Source of the DNA: an uncultured Chloroflexota bacterium
GTDB taxonomy: Bacteria > Chloroflexota > Anaerolineae > Caldilineales > Caldilineaceae
Direction of reading: 5' to 3'
NCBI GenBank assembly: GCA_903879975.1
Contig: CAIRNL010000510.1
Coordinates: forward strand, 1-5,525
Length of the DNA: 5,525 nt
Each line of letters opens with the position of its first letter. Positions within the stretch are counted from its first letter, which is position 1. This document shows, piece by piece, positions 1 through 5,525 of the stretch. The notes beneath the pieces are model-generated. The model had not been told where the DNA came from, ran no database searches, and worked only from the letters and a program-made list of their open reading frames with translations. The position numbers were made by a program, and so were the translations under genes.

Positions 1-459
1 ATTGTCGTCGGTGAGTGCCGCGGCGCCGAATCGCTCGATATGTTACAGGCCATGAACACCGGCCACGATGGCTCGCTGACTACGGTTCACTCGAACAACG
101 CACGCGAGACGCTGCGGCGTGTCGAGACGATGGTGCTGATGGCCGGCATGGATCTGCCGCTGCGCGCAATTCGCGAGCAGATTGCATCGGCGTTCGATCT
201 GGTCGTGCACCTGGGACGCCTGGCAGATGGTTCACGCAAGATCGTGCAGATTGCAGAGGTGCAGGGGATGGAGGGGGATGTCATCATCATGCAGGACATC
301 TTTCAGTTTGTTCAGACGACTGTGGAAAACGGAAAGGTGCAGGGATATTTCACGCCCACGGGCGTACGACCCAAGTTCTACGCACGGCTTGAGAGCGCAG
401 GCTTGTTCGTCCAGCCCTCCACATTCATGCCAACCGACCCAGGACGCATGAAGCGGTGA
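1..459 (+). CDS. cpaF: CpaF/TadA-family Tad pilus assembly ATPase, C-terminal part (5' end outside window)
   Basis: The reading frame is open from base 1 and ends at TGA 457-459, leaving 152 residues of a protein that normally has about 400-500. The fragment begins in the Walker B segment (IVVGECRG, residues 1-8). It continues into the family's His box, AMNTGHDGSLTTVH, with His-22 and His-30 of the fragment. The helical region RRVETMVLMAGMDLPLRAIREQIASA and the closing FTPTGVRPKFYARLESAG are also typical of CpaF/TadA. The Walker A loop lies upstream of the window. Family members are cytoplasmic hexameric secretion ATPases that power Flp pilus assembly through TadB/TadC. The downstream TadE, TadG and prepilin peptidase genes support a Tad role over a type II secretion GspE role. 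An internal ATG at base 40 is only a methionine within the conserved domain, not the start. Confidence 0.95.
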   Translation: MVVGECRGAESLDMLQAMNTGHDGSLTTVHSNNARETLRRVETMVLMAGMDLPLRAIREQIASAFDLVVHLGRLADGSRKIVQIAEVQGMEGDVIIMQDIFQFVQTTVENGKVQGYFTPTGVRPKFYARLESAGLFVQPSTFMPTDPGRMKR

Positions 460-472
460 GCATCTAGGATGC
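460..472 (+). other. Short perfect hairpin just after the ATPase gene
   Basis: Directly after the ATPase stop codon, GCATC (460-464) and GATGC (468-472) form a perfect 5-bp stem with a TAG loop. No T-run follows, so it is not a standard intrinsic terminator. It may slow ribosomes, protect the mRNA or attenuate transcription between cpaF and tadE, or it may be chance. The remaining gap, 473-543, shows no promoter that I can support. Confidence 0.25.
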
Positions 473-543
473 CTTCGATGACAGGACTGTGATCGCTCCC
501 GGGAAGGGGGCCTACTCGACACCACTCCCTTGCGGAGAGAACC

Positions 544-549
544 AGGAGG
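544..549 (+). promoter_or_regulatory. Shine-Dalgarno site of tadE
   Basis: AGGAGG at 544-549 is a full-strength Shine-Dalgarno motif. It is 5 bases from the ATG at 555 but only 2 bases from the ATG at 552. This favours 555 as the start and argues against the upstream in-frame GTG at 489, which has no such site. Confidence 0.85.
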
Positions 550-554
550 CAATG

Positions 555-1070
555 ATGGATTTGCTAGCCTTGTTGATGACAGGATTCCGCTCGATCCAGG
601 CACGATCCCTGCGCAATGCCCTTCCACGGGTGCCGCACGAAGAACGTGGCTCGAGCATCATTGAGTTCGGGCTGGTGATCCTGATCCTGATGTCATTGGT
701 CGTTGGCGCGGTCGATCTGGGCTACGCATACCAGCACTACGGCGTTGTGCTCAACGCGTCACGCGAGGGAGCGCGTCTCTATTCGCGTCTTCCCTGTACC
801 GGGGGTAACCGGCTTGCTTTGCGCAACGCCGTGATCGACGCTGTGATCGTGGAAGCAGGGAGCGGCCGCGTCAACGTACGCGACCAGGATGTACTCATCT
901 CACCGGATCCGGCGTCAGGATGTCCGACTGAGGGGATGCCGGTGGATGTCCAACTTCGCATTCGCTACAACTCTCAGTTCGGCGAGTTGATCGGGATCGA
1001 CAGCATCCCAATCAGTGCGTCGACCAGCATGATGTACTACGGAACAGATGTTTCACAGAGTGGATCATGA
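555..1070 (+). CDS. tadE: TadE-like pseudopilin of the Tad pilus
   Basis: The protein has 171 residues from ATG 555. ATG 552 (172 residues) and GTG 489 (193 residues) are in-frame alternatives, but only 555 is well spaced from AGGAGG. A basic leader with several Arg residues ends at Gly-32 in ERGSSIIEFG. Ser-33 would be +1 and Glu-37 +5, the class III/IV prepilin cleavage pattern. A hydrophobic helix follows at about 38-58, then GYAYQHYGVVLNASREGARL, the classic TadE-family motif (PF07811). The rest is a small extracytoplasmic domain with Cys-81 and Cys-123, which could form one disulfide. In characterised Tad systems TadE is processed by the dedicated prepilin peptidase and is needed for pilus assembly. 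The gene ends in an ATGA overlap with the next gene, implying coupled translation. The 32-residue leader is longer than usual. Confidence 0.9.
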   Translation: MDLLALLMTGFRSIQARSLRNALPRVPHEERGSSIIEFGLVILILMSLVVGAVDLGYAYQHYGVVLNASREGARLYSRLPCTGGNRLALRNAVIDAVIVEAGSGRVNVRDQDVLISPDPASGCPTEGMPVDVQLRIRYNSQFGELIGIDSIPISASTSMMYYGTDVSQSGS

Positions 1071-2176
1071 ATACGAAATCCTATCTACGCAACGAGCATG
1101 GGCAGGTCCTGATTCAGTTTGCCCTCATGTTGACGGCTGTGCTGGCTTTTGTCGCGCTGGCAGTTGAGGCCGGGAATGTCTATGCAGAGCGGCGCCTGCT
1201 GCAGAATGCTGCCGATGCCAGCGCGCTGGCCGCTGCGCGTGATCTCTGCCTGAACCGCGGCGAGGCAACTGCACTCAATTCGGCCCGCACCTACCTGTCG
1301 CGCAACGGCATGAGCAGTGTCGACATTTCCCTGAGCGAAATTTTAATCGAGAATAACCGGGTCACCGTGACGGCGCGCCGGCCAGCCGAAACCTTGCTGG
1401 CCAGGGTTCTCGGCTGGAATGAAATTAATGTGGGCGCAACGGCAAGATCGGCCTGTGGTGCCGCCGCATCCGCATGCGGGTTGTGGCCGGTCGCGCTCGA
1501 CTATGCCCTCTATGAGGGAGTGCAGTGCGGCCAGTCCGTCGTGATCTGGGACGCTGATTTTGATGGTACGGATGCGCTCTGTGAGATCGACGGTGTGCCG
1601 CACGATGTCTGTGACTGTTATGACTGCGACCTGGACGATGACGGATCGAACGATTTTGTCATTGTCGCCAGTATCGCCCGGGGCTGGATGGATTTCCCAG
1701 AGGGCGCATTCCAACAGGATATATTCTTCGACAGCTGTGACTCAAATGGCTGTGGTACCAGCGAACTGACCTGTCGTCTGCTCAATAATTATGGTGGACG
1801 CATGACGTTGCCCGCCTGCTTGCCTGGCTTACGTGGCGTCAAGGCCGGTGCAAAAGATGAAGTCAATGCCCGGGCCGGCGAAACGGTCAACGTGCCGCTC
1901 TTCGCCAGCATCAACTGCGCAGCAGGTAACCATTGCACCGGAAAGGAAGCCGAGACCTTCTATGTAACACGTTTCGGTTGCGTCACGGTCACGGGGTGGG
2001 TGCAGAACTTCACGCTCAATCCCAAGCCAGGCATGCCGAAGACGTACAAAAAGATCACGAGCAAGGCAGTTTTGGCCACAAAGGACTGCAGCGGCAACTG
2101 CATGACCTTCTGTGGGACAACGACCGGGCAGCCTGCCGAGCCTTGGGAACTGCGTGCAGCCAGTCTGGTGCCATGA
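1067..2176 (+). CDS. TadG-like membrane-anchored protein with Cys-rich, Asp-rich ectodomain
   Basis: The protein has 369 residues and starts at the ATG of an ATGA overlap with tadE. The N-terminus matches the Flp/Tad TadG N-terminal region (PF13400): a hydrophilic stretch to Gly-12, one membrane helix at about 14-35, then AGNVYAERRLLQNAADASALAAAR. Gly-12 followed by QVLIQF looks like a pseudopilin leader, but with Gln instead of Glu at +5. The remainder, about 45-369, should be extracytoplasmic. It holds 18 Cys in total, including a CDCYDC cluster at 182-187. It also has two acidic loops, DADFDGTD at 162-169 and DLDDDGSND at 188-196, resembling DxDxDG calcium sites of EF-hand or FG-GAP type. 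No von Willebrand A domain, present in many TadG proteins, is apparent. The role is inferred: an envelope anchor or a minor structural part of the Tad machine. The start has only a weak AGAGTGGA ribosome site, consistent with translational coupling. Confidence 0.82.
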   Translation: MNTKSYLRNEHGQVLIQFALMLTAVLAFVALAVEAGNVYAERRLLQNAADASALAAARDLCLNRGEATALNSARTYLSRNGMSSVDISLSEILIENNRVTVTARRPAETLLARVLGWNEINVGATARSACGAAASACGLWPVALDYALYEGVQCGQSVVIWDADFDGTDALCEIDGVPHDVCDCYDCDLDDDGSNDFVIVASIARGWMDFPEGAFQQDIFFDSCDSNGCGTSELTCRLLNNYGGRMTLPACLPGLRGVKAGAKDEVNARAGETVNVPLFASINCAAGNHCTGKEAETFYVTRFGCVTVTGWVQNFTLNPKPGMPKTYKKITSKAVLATKDCSGNCMTFCGTTTGQPAEPWELRAASLVP

Positions 2177-2889
2177 GCTTCGGTCTGATTCTGTTCGCAA
2201 TACTCAGCGGTTGGATCGGCGGTGGCCTGGTGAACTGGGCCGCCGACATCCTTCCCGGACTGCGCGATCGTCCGACAAGGCCTGCACTCCAGTCGCACCT
2301 GCCTTCCTGTAGCCATGATTGGACATGGCCCTGTCTACTGTTGCGCTCGGGGACCTGCCCTCACTGCCGTACACGACTGGGCTGGCGCCCGCCTGTGGTT
2401 CGAGTCGCCTGCGTTGCCCTGTTCGCGCTGATGGCATGGCATTGGGGGACAACTCCCACCCTTGCCGTCGCCTGGCTGTATGGTCTGTTCCTGATCGCTG
2501 TGACGGTGATCGATTTGGAGCATCAGCGCGTGCTCAATCGTATGCTCGCCCCGGCCGCCGTCGTGGTTGCTCTTCTCAGTTTGTTGCCGGCCGCTCCACA
2601 GCCACACGAGATGCTGCTGGGAGGCGTAGTGGGGTTTGGGCTGTTCCTCCTGCTCGCCATCATCGGGCGCGGCGCGCTGGGCATGGGGGATGTGAAACTG
2701 GCCGGCGTCATCGGCATGATGCTCGGCTATCCTGATGTGCTGACCGCACTGACCATCGGCGCCGTTCTCGGTGCGCTCATGGCGTTGCTGCTGCTGGTCA
2801 GCCGACGTGCAACCCGCAAGACGGCGATAGCCTATGCGCCCTATCTTGCCGTCGGCGCCCTGATGGCGCTGTGGACAATGGGCAGGTAG
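2173..2889 (+). CDS. Type IV prepilin peptidase (A24 family aspartic protease)
   Basis: The protein has 238 residues and starts at ATG 2173, overlapping the TadG-like stop codon by ATGA. It is a polytopic membrane protein with about seven hydrophobic segments. Both catalytic aspartates are visible: Asp-114 in TVIDLEHQRVLNRM and Asp-173 in the GMGDVKLAG (GxGD) motif. These enzymes cleave prepilin leaders after the conserved Gly on the cytoplasmic side, and bifunctional members also N-methylate the new N-terminus. An N-terminal cytoplasmic loop is present at about 30-72 with CPHC at 62-65. The other half of the usual double CxxC zinc site is not intact: only Cys-46 and Cys-54 precede it, eight apart. 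Leu-121 replaces the Pro commonly found after the first aspartate. Its position next to the tadE-like gene indicates service to the Tad pilus, though it could serve other pilins too. Confidence 0.93.
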   Translation: MSFGLILFAILSGWIGGGLVNWAADILPGLRDRPTRPALQSHLPSCSHDWTWPCLLLRSGTCPHCRTRLGWRPPVVRVACVALFALMAWHWGTTPTLAVAWLYGLFLIAVTVIDLEHQRVLNRMLAPAAVVVALLSLLPAAPQPHEMLLGGVVGFGLFLLLAIIGRGALGMGDVKLAGVIGMMLGYPDVLTALTIGAVLGALMALLLLVSRRATRKTAIAYAPYLAVGALMALWTMGR

Positions 2890-2955
2890 CCACATGGTTT
2901 TTATCGACCTTTCCTTTGGAGTCCCAATGGCTGGATGTACCCCTGTCAGATATAC

Positions 2956-2961
2956 GAGGAG
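2956..2961 (+). promoter_or_regulatory. Shine-Dalgarno site of the DUF192 gene
   Basis: GAGGAG at 2956-2961 lies 7 bases before ATG 2969 and 10 before the adjacent ATG 2972, so 2969 is the better start. This site shows that the gene is translated independently of the peptidase, unlike the coupled genes before it. Confidence 0.8.
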
Positions 2962-2968
2962 ATAGAAG

Positions 2969-3319
2969 ATGATGAGAGTTCGTAACCAGAGCCGTGAGAC
3001 CGATATCGTCGAACGGGGTCGTATGGCCCACAACAGATGGACCCGGCTGCGTGGTCTCATCGGCGTTCGGGGCCTGCCCCAGGGCGATGGGCTTGTCATC
3101 GATCCATGCCGCGGCGTTCACTGTATGTTCATGTCGATTCCAATTGACGTGCTCTATGTCGACAAGCAACACAAGGTTGTCGCACTCGATCGAGCAATGA
3201 AACCGTGGGCTATCGGCAAAATCTATCGGAAGAGCCAGTATGTGATCGAGACGCCCGTTGGGACGATTGACCGATCGAGAACCCAGATCGGCGATCAGCT
3301 TGCTCTTGCAGTGGATTGA
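2969..3319 (+). CDS. DUF192 family protein
   Basis: The protein has 116 residues and starts with two Met codons; the first is best placed from GAGGAG. The family signature (PF02643) spans nearly the whole chain: RLRGLIGVRGLPQGDGLVI at 26-44, then the hallmark VHCMFMSIPIDVLYVDK at 50-66 (usually VHT-x-x-M-x-x-PIDVxFLD). After that come a short beta segment with KPW at 78-80 and ETPVGTI, and the closing IGDQLAL at 107-113. Cys-47 lies just before the hallmark, and Cys-52 replaces the common Thr. No signal peptide or membrane segment is seen, so it is probably cytoplasmic here; many relatives are secreted or lipoproteins. The biochemical function of DUF192 is unknown to me. It lies 79 bases after the prepilin peptidase, same strand, so it may belong to the Tad operon, but the context alone does not prove a pilus role. 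Confidence 0.9.
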   Translation: MMRVRNQSRETDIVERGRMAHNRWTRLRGLIGVRGLPQGDGLVIDPCRGVHCMFMSIPIDVLYVDKQHKVVALDRAMKPWAIGKIYRKSQYVIETPVGTIDRSRTQIGDQLALAVD

Positions 3320-3378
3320 CGGCTGACTTCGATTGCGGGGAAGCGTCGCATCAGGCCTGCCTCGATCTGCAAGGCGCA

Positions 3379-4941
3379 CTATGGATCGGATGCGTTCATC
3401 TGATACAGGCGCACGGTCACGCCGGCAAAGGGTTTTTCCTCTTCAAGTGTGGCGTGCGCAGCCAGCCATTCGTCCATGAGCTGGCGCCGGTCCCACATGG
3501 TGGACTCGCTGAGCAGCACCCAGACATCGCCGGCACCGGCAGTCACGTTGCTGAGATACCGATTGACTTCCTCTCGCTCGGCCTCGTCGCCGCGCTCCCA
3601 GTTTGTGTAGGGTCCACCTACCCACCAGCCGAGCCGTGCGTCGCTGCCGGCAAACGGGTTTGGCCCAAAATCGCTCGTGTAGTAACGATATGCCCATTCT
3701 TGGTGAGGAATCTGCAGGATGAGCAACTCAGCGGGTGAGCGGCGTGCACCGACATACTGCATGGCAGTGCGCAAATCATACTTGATGATTTTCTCCTTCT
3801 GCTGCCACGCCAGCTCCGCCCAAAGCCCGGCAACATAGATCAAAAAAATGAGGGCGACGGGCCAGGCAATTCGTCCGCTGTTGTCGACCAGCACGCGCAG
3901 CCCCAGCGCCATGAAAAACATGGCAGCCGGGCCGATCCAGATGATGTAGCGTTCGGTGAAGACAGGCTGGCGCAGGCTGATCACAAAGATCAGGAGGATG
4001 GGCAATGCCAGCCACACCAGCAGCATGAGGTGGCGGCGCACCGGTTGTAGGGCTGCACGACCCGCGCTGGGTCGATCGGCGATCGCCATTACACCGACAA
4101 GCAGTCCGGCACCGAAGAGAAAAAATACGGGCGCCAGCCAGAGCAGGTCGACTGCTGTGATGAAGCCGCGTACATGGCTCAAAGCCAACCCGCTGAGCAT
4201 GGTCGGCAGTGATGTGAAAGTGAACCCGGAAAGTTTTTCCGGCGCCGTCAGGAGCATCCAGTGCCACCAGACCATCGGCAGGTACGGTAAGACCAGGCCG
4301 GCCAGAGCCGCGCCGTAGCCGCGCCAGTGTAAGCGGGATACCGGCCATGCTACTGCAAACCACGCCAGATGGAACGGTATCAGTAGCACCATGAGCAGAT
4401 GCACGTACAGCGCAATGCTCACAACGGCGAGATAGGCCAGCCATGTCTGCCAACCCCCTTCACGGATGCCGCGCAACCACAGCCAACTGGAGAGCAGCGC
4501 CAGGCAGGTGACGGTTGCATACATTTTCCCTTCCTGGCCGTACCAGACCTGGTACGGATTGATTGCAAAGAAGAGCGCGCCTAGCAGCGCAGTCGAGAGC
4601 CAAAATGACCCGCGCGCGTCGCCCGGGGTGGGCAACAAGCGCCGTCCTACCTGCCAGACAAGGGGCACACTGAGGGTTCCCGCCGCTGCCGAGGGAAAGC
4701 GCAGGGCATACTCGCTCGTGCCGACGATGGCAAACCAGGGGCGCAGACTGAGGAAATAGAACGGACCATTCTGTGCCGCCTGGACAAACATGCTCAGCGT
4801 TTCATTCAGGTTGCGGACGGCAAAGAAAATGGCGTCCACTTCGTCTCGCCAGAGGCTTTGGAAATCCAGTCGCCAGATACGCCAGCCAAAAGCGATCAGA
4901 ATGAGCGCCATGAGAACAAGGCGCCGCCGCGATTCCATCAT
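3379..4941 (-). CDS. GT-C fold membrane glycosyltransferase (PMT/ArnT-like, family GT39/GT83 type)
   Basis: The protein has 520 residues from ATG 4941. An in-frame ATG at 4959 would give 526, but 4941 forms an ATGA overlap with the stop of the upstream gene, the junction style used elsewhere in this window. Neither start has a clear Shine-Dalgarno site. A first helix at about 8-20 leads to a loop with SLWRDE; Asp-33/Glu-34 match the catalytic acidic loop of PMT_2-type enzymes. Further family marks are NGPFYFLSLRPW (58-69), ALRFPSAAAG (79-88), NPYQVWYGQEGKMYA (128-142) and FTERYIIW (328-335). About ten or more hydrophobic helices fill 8-380, followed by a soluble C-terminal domain at 385-520. 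Such enzymes use lipid-phosphate-linked sugars to glycosylate proteins or lipids on the outer face of the membrane. Donor and acceptor cannot be read from sequence. The gene converges on the Tad operon. Confidence 0.88.
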   Translation of the reverse strand: MMESRRRLVLMALILIAFGWRIWRLDFQSLWRDEVDAIFFAVRNLNETLSMFVQAAQNGPFYFLSLRPWFAIVGTSEYALRFPSAAAGTLSVPLVWQVGRRLLPTPGDARGSFWLSTALLGALFFAINPYQVWYGQEGKMYATVTCLALLSSWLWLRGIREGGWQTWLAYLAVVSIALYVHLLMVLLIPFHLAWFAVAWPVSRLHWRGYGAALAGLVLPYLPMVWWHWMLLTAPEKLSGFTFTSLPTMLSGLALSHVRGFITAVDLLWLAPVFFLFGAGLLVGVMAIADRPSAGRAALQPVRRHLMLLVWLALPILLIFVISLRQPVFTERYIIWIGPAAMFFMALGLRVLVDNSGRIAWPVALIFLIYVAGLWAELAWQQKEKIIKYDLRTAMQYVGARRSPAELLILQIPHQEWAYRYYTSDFGPNPFAGSDARLGWWVGGPYTNWERGDEAEREEVNRYLSNVTAGAGDVWVLLSESTMWDRRQLMDEWLAAHATLEEEKPFAGVTVRLYQMNASDP

Positions 4942-5525
4942 GGCAGTGTGTCGGGCCATTCTGTGTTGTCAGCCACGGGCGGCGCGGCATCTGGCCCGAT
5001 CGAGGGCGCCTTCGTCGTCGGCAGCGTTGCGTCAGCGCTAGCCGACGTGTCGACCAGATCGTATTGGTTGCGCGCTGGACCTGCAATGCTGAAGCCGGCC
5101 ACCACTCCCATTAGCAACAGGAAAAGTACACCGCCTGTCAACACGCCGATGATCGCCAGGGACCAGAAGGCGCCGTCGGTAATGGAACGGAAGACTGCAC
5201 CTGCATCGCCGGGCGCGTGGGAGGGCAAATCGGCGATCGGGCGCTGTGTCGGCCCGGCGGCTAGTTCTGTCGTTGCGGTTGCCGTGACCGTGAGCACGGC
5301 AATGCCAGGCGGAAGCATGGCATCGGCACTGGGCACTGGCGCCTCTAATGGGGAAGCCGGGCCAGAGAGCGCCTCAGCCGTCAGGGTCGCTGCGAACGGA
5401 TCGGCAGGCGGGAAGCCGGACAGGGCCTGGGCCGTGGCCGTGGCTGCGAACGGGTCGGCGGGCGGCACCATGCCCATAAGTACGGCAGCGGTGGCCGTGG
5501 CGGCGAACGGGTCGGCAGGCGGCAA
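4938..5525 (-). CDS. Unrecognised single-pass membrane protein with Pro/Ala/Thr-rich tandem repeats (5' end outside window)
   Basis: The frame is open to the window edge, so the first in-window codon (TTG) is probably internal and the N-terminus is missing. The visible 195 residues start with three copies of a PPADPFAATATA-type repeat (residues 2-55). A Pro/Ala/Thr-rich linker follows to about 110, including VTATATTELAAGPTQ. Then comes one strong membrane helix at about 119-148 (FWSLAIIGVLTGGVLFLLLMG core) and a 47-residue acidic, Pro/Ala-rich tail ending WPDTLP. I do not recognise a family. Low-complexity Ala-Thr-Pro linkers are common in envelope proteins of Chloroflexota, but here they are not attached to a visible catalytic domain. 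Topology is ambiguous, since Arg-113 and Arg-152 flank the helix on either side. The stop overlaps the glycosyltransferase start by ATGA, so the two are probably co-translated. Confidence 0.8.
   Translation of the reverse strand: MPPADPFAATATAAVLMGMVPPADPFAATATAQALSGFPPADPFAATLTAEALSGPASPLEAPVPSADAMLPPGIAVLTVTATATTELAAGPTQRPIADLPSHAPGDAGAVFRSITDGAFWSLAIIGVLTGGVLFLLLMGVVAGFSIAGPARNQYDLVDTSASADATLPTTKAPSIGPDAAPPVADNTEWPDTLP
5361..5522 (-). repeat. Three in-frame tandem repeats encoding PPADPFAATATA-type units
   Basis: Three units of 19, 18 and 17 codons lie at 5522-5466, 5465-5412 and 5411-5361. Protein cores are PPADPFAATATA, PPADPFAATATA and PPADPFAATLTA; the unit ends vary (AVLMGMV, QALSGF, EALSG). 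At the DNA level a 20-base core recurs at 5503-5522, 5446-5465 and 5392-5411 with only one or two substitutions. Steps of 57 and 54 bases keep the reading frame. The first unit touches the window edge, so further copies may lie beyond it. Confidence 0.9.

Noticed and set aside
489..554. N-terminal extension of tadE from GTG 489
   Set aside because: There is no ribosome site near 489, and the added 22 residues are not pilin-like. The AGGAGG at 544-549 supports ATG 555.
478..584. Direct repeat GATGACAGGA at 478-487 and 575-584
   Set aside because: There are only two 10-base copies, one inside tadE coding sequence, with no flanking similarity. Likely chance.
2335..3099. Long minus-strand open frame opposite the prepilin peptidase and DUF192 genes
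   Set aside because: The translation has no recognisable domain and lies opposite well-supported genes. It is a GC-rich antisense shadow.
3316..3738. Plus-strand open frame overlapping the DUF192 stop
   Set aside because: It lies antisense to the C-terminal domain of the glycosyltransferase and has no family resemblance or ribosome site.
4078..4087. Palindrome GGCGATCGCC, similar to the HIP1 octamer of cyanobacteria
   Set aside because: It is the only copy I noticed, and it lies inside the glycosyltransferase coding region of a GC-rich genome.
3776..4453. Second long minus-strand frame inside the glycosyltransferase gene
   Set aside because: It is an out-of-frame shadow with Ala/Arg/His-rich translation; the main frame carries the GT-C motifs.
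4942..4959. Upstream ATG 4959 as the glycosyltransferase start
   Set aside because: It lacks a Shine-Dalgarno site and adds only six residues (MARHTA). The ATGA overlap at 4938-4941 is the better junction, though the longer form cannot be excluded.
5361..5522. CRISPR array or intergenic repeat at the window end
   Set aside because: The units keep one reading frame, encode similar peptides, and have no unique spacers. They are coding tandem repeats.

Overview
The window is a compact, GC-rich bacterial segment with two convergent gene groups. Plus strand, 1-3319: the end of a Tad (tight adherence / Flp pilus) secretion locus, namely the C-terminal part of a CpaF/TadA-type ATPase, a TadE-like minor pseudopilin, a TadG-like anchored envelope protein, a type IV prepilin peptidase and a small DUF192 protein. 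Minus strand, 5525-3379: a partial membrane protein with Pro/Ala/Thr-rich tandem repeats, then a large multi-spanning GT-C type glycosyltransferase.

The organism is most likely a member of the Chloroflexota (Chloroflexales-like). This is an inference from protein style: the TadE/TadG forms, the ALNRM-type variant of the peptidase active-site region, and Ala-Thr-rich linkers. It does not come from any marker gene. An actinobacterium or another GC-rich lineage is not excluded.

Layout. The ATPase ends at 459. A 95-base gap with a short hairpin and a strong Shine-Dalgarno site leads to tadE (555-1070). tadE, tadG and the peptidase are joined by ATGA stop/start overlaps at 1067-1070 and 2173-2176, so they are very probably translationally coupled. 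After a 79-base gap, the DUF192 gene (2969-3319) has its own good ribosome binding site. A 59-base gap with no convincing terminator separates it from the end of the oppositely oriented glycosyltransferase. That gene overlaps the repeat protein upstream of it, again by an ATGA junction at 4938-4941. There is no gene-free stretch longer than 300 bases.

How the genes fit together. In Tad systems the cytoplasmic CpaF ATPase drives assembly, and the prepilin peptidase cleaves leaders from the Flp pilin and from TadE-type pseudopilins. The TadE here has an intact leader site (Gly-32 followed by Glu at +5), so enzyme and a likely substrate sit in one operon. The TadG-like protein keeps the same architecture but has Gln at +5. 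It carries an unusual Cys-rich, Asp-rich ectodomain with two DxDxDG loops. No Flp pilin gene and no tadB/tadC genes are visible; in particular, nothing lies between the ATPase and tadE. The minus-strand pair suggests a membrane glycosyltransferase made together with a Thr/Pro-rich envelope protein, which is a testable enzyme-acceptor hypothesis. I see no RNA gene, CRISPR array, insertion sequence or phage gene.
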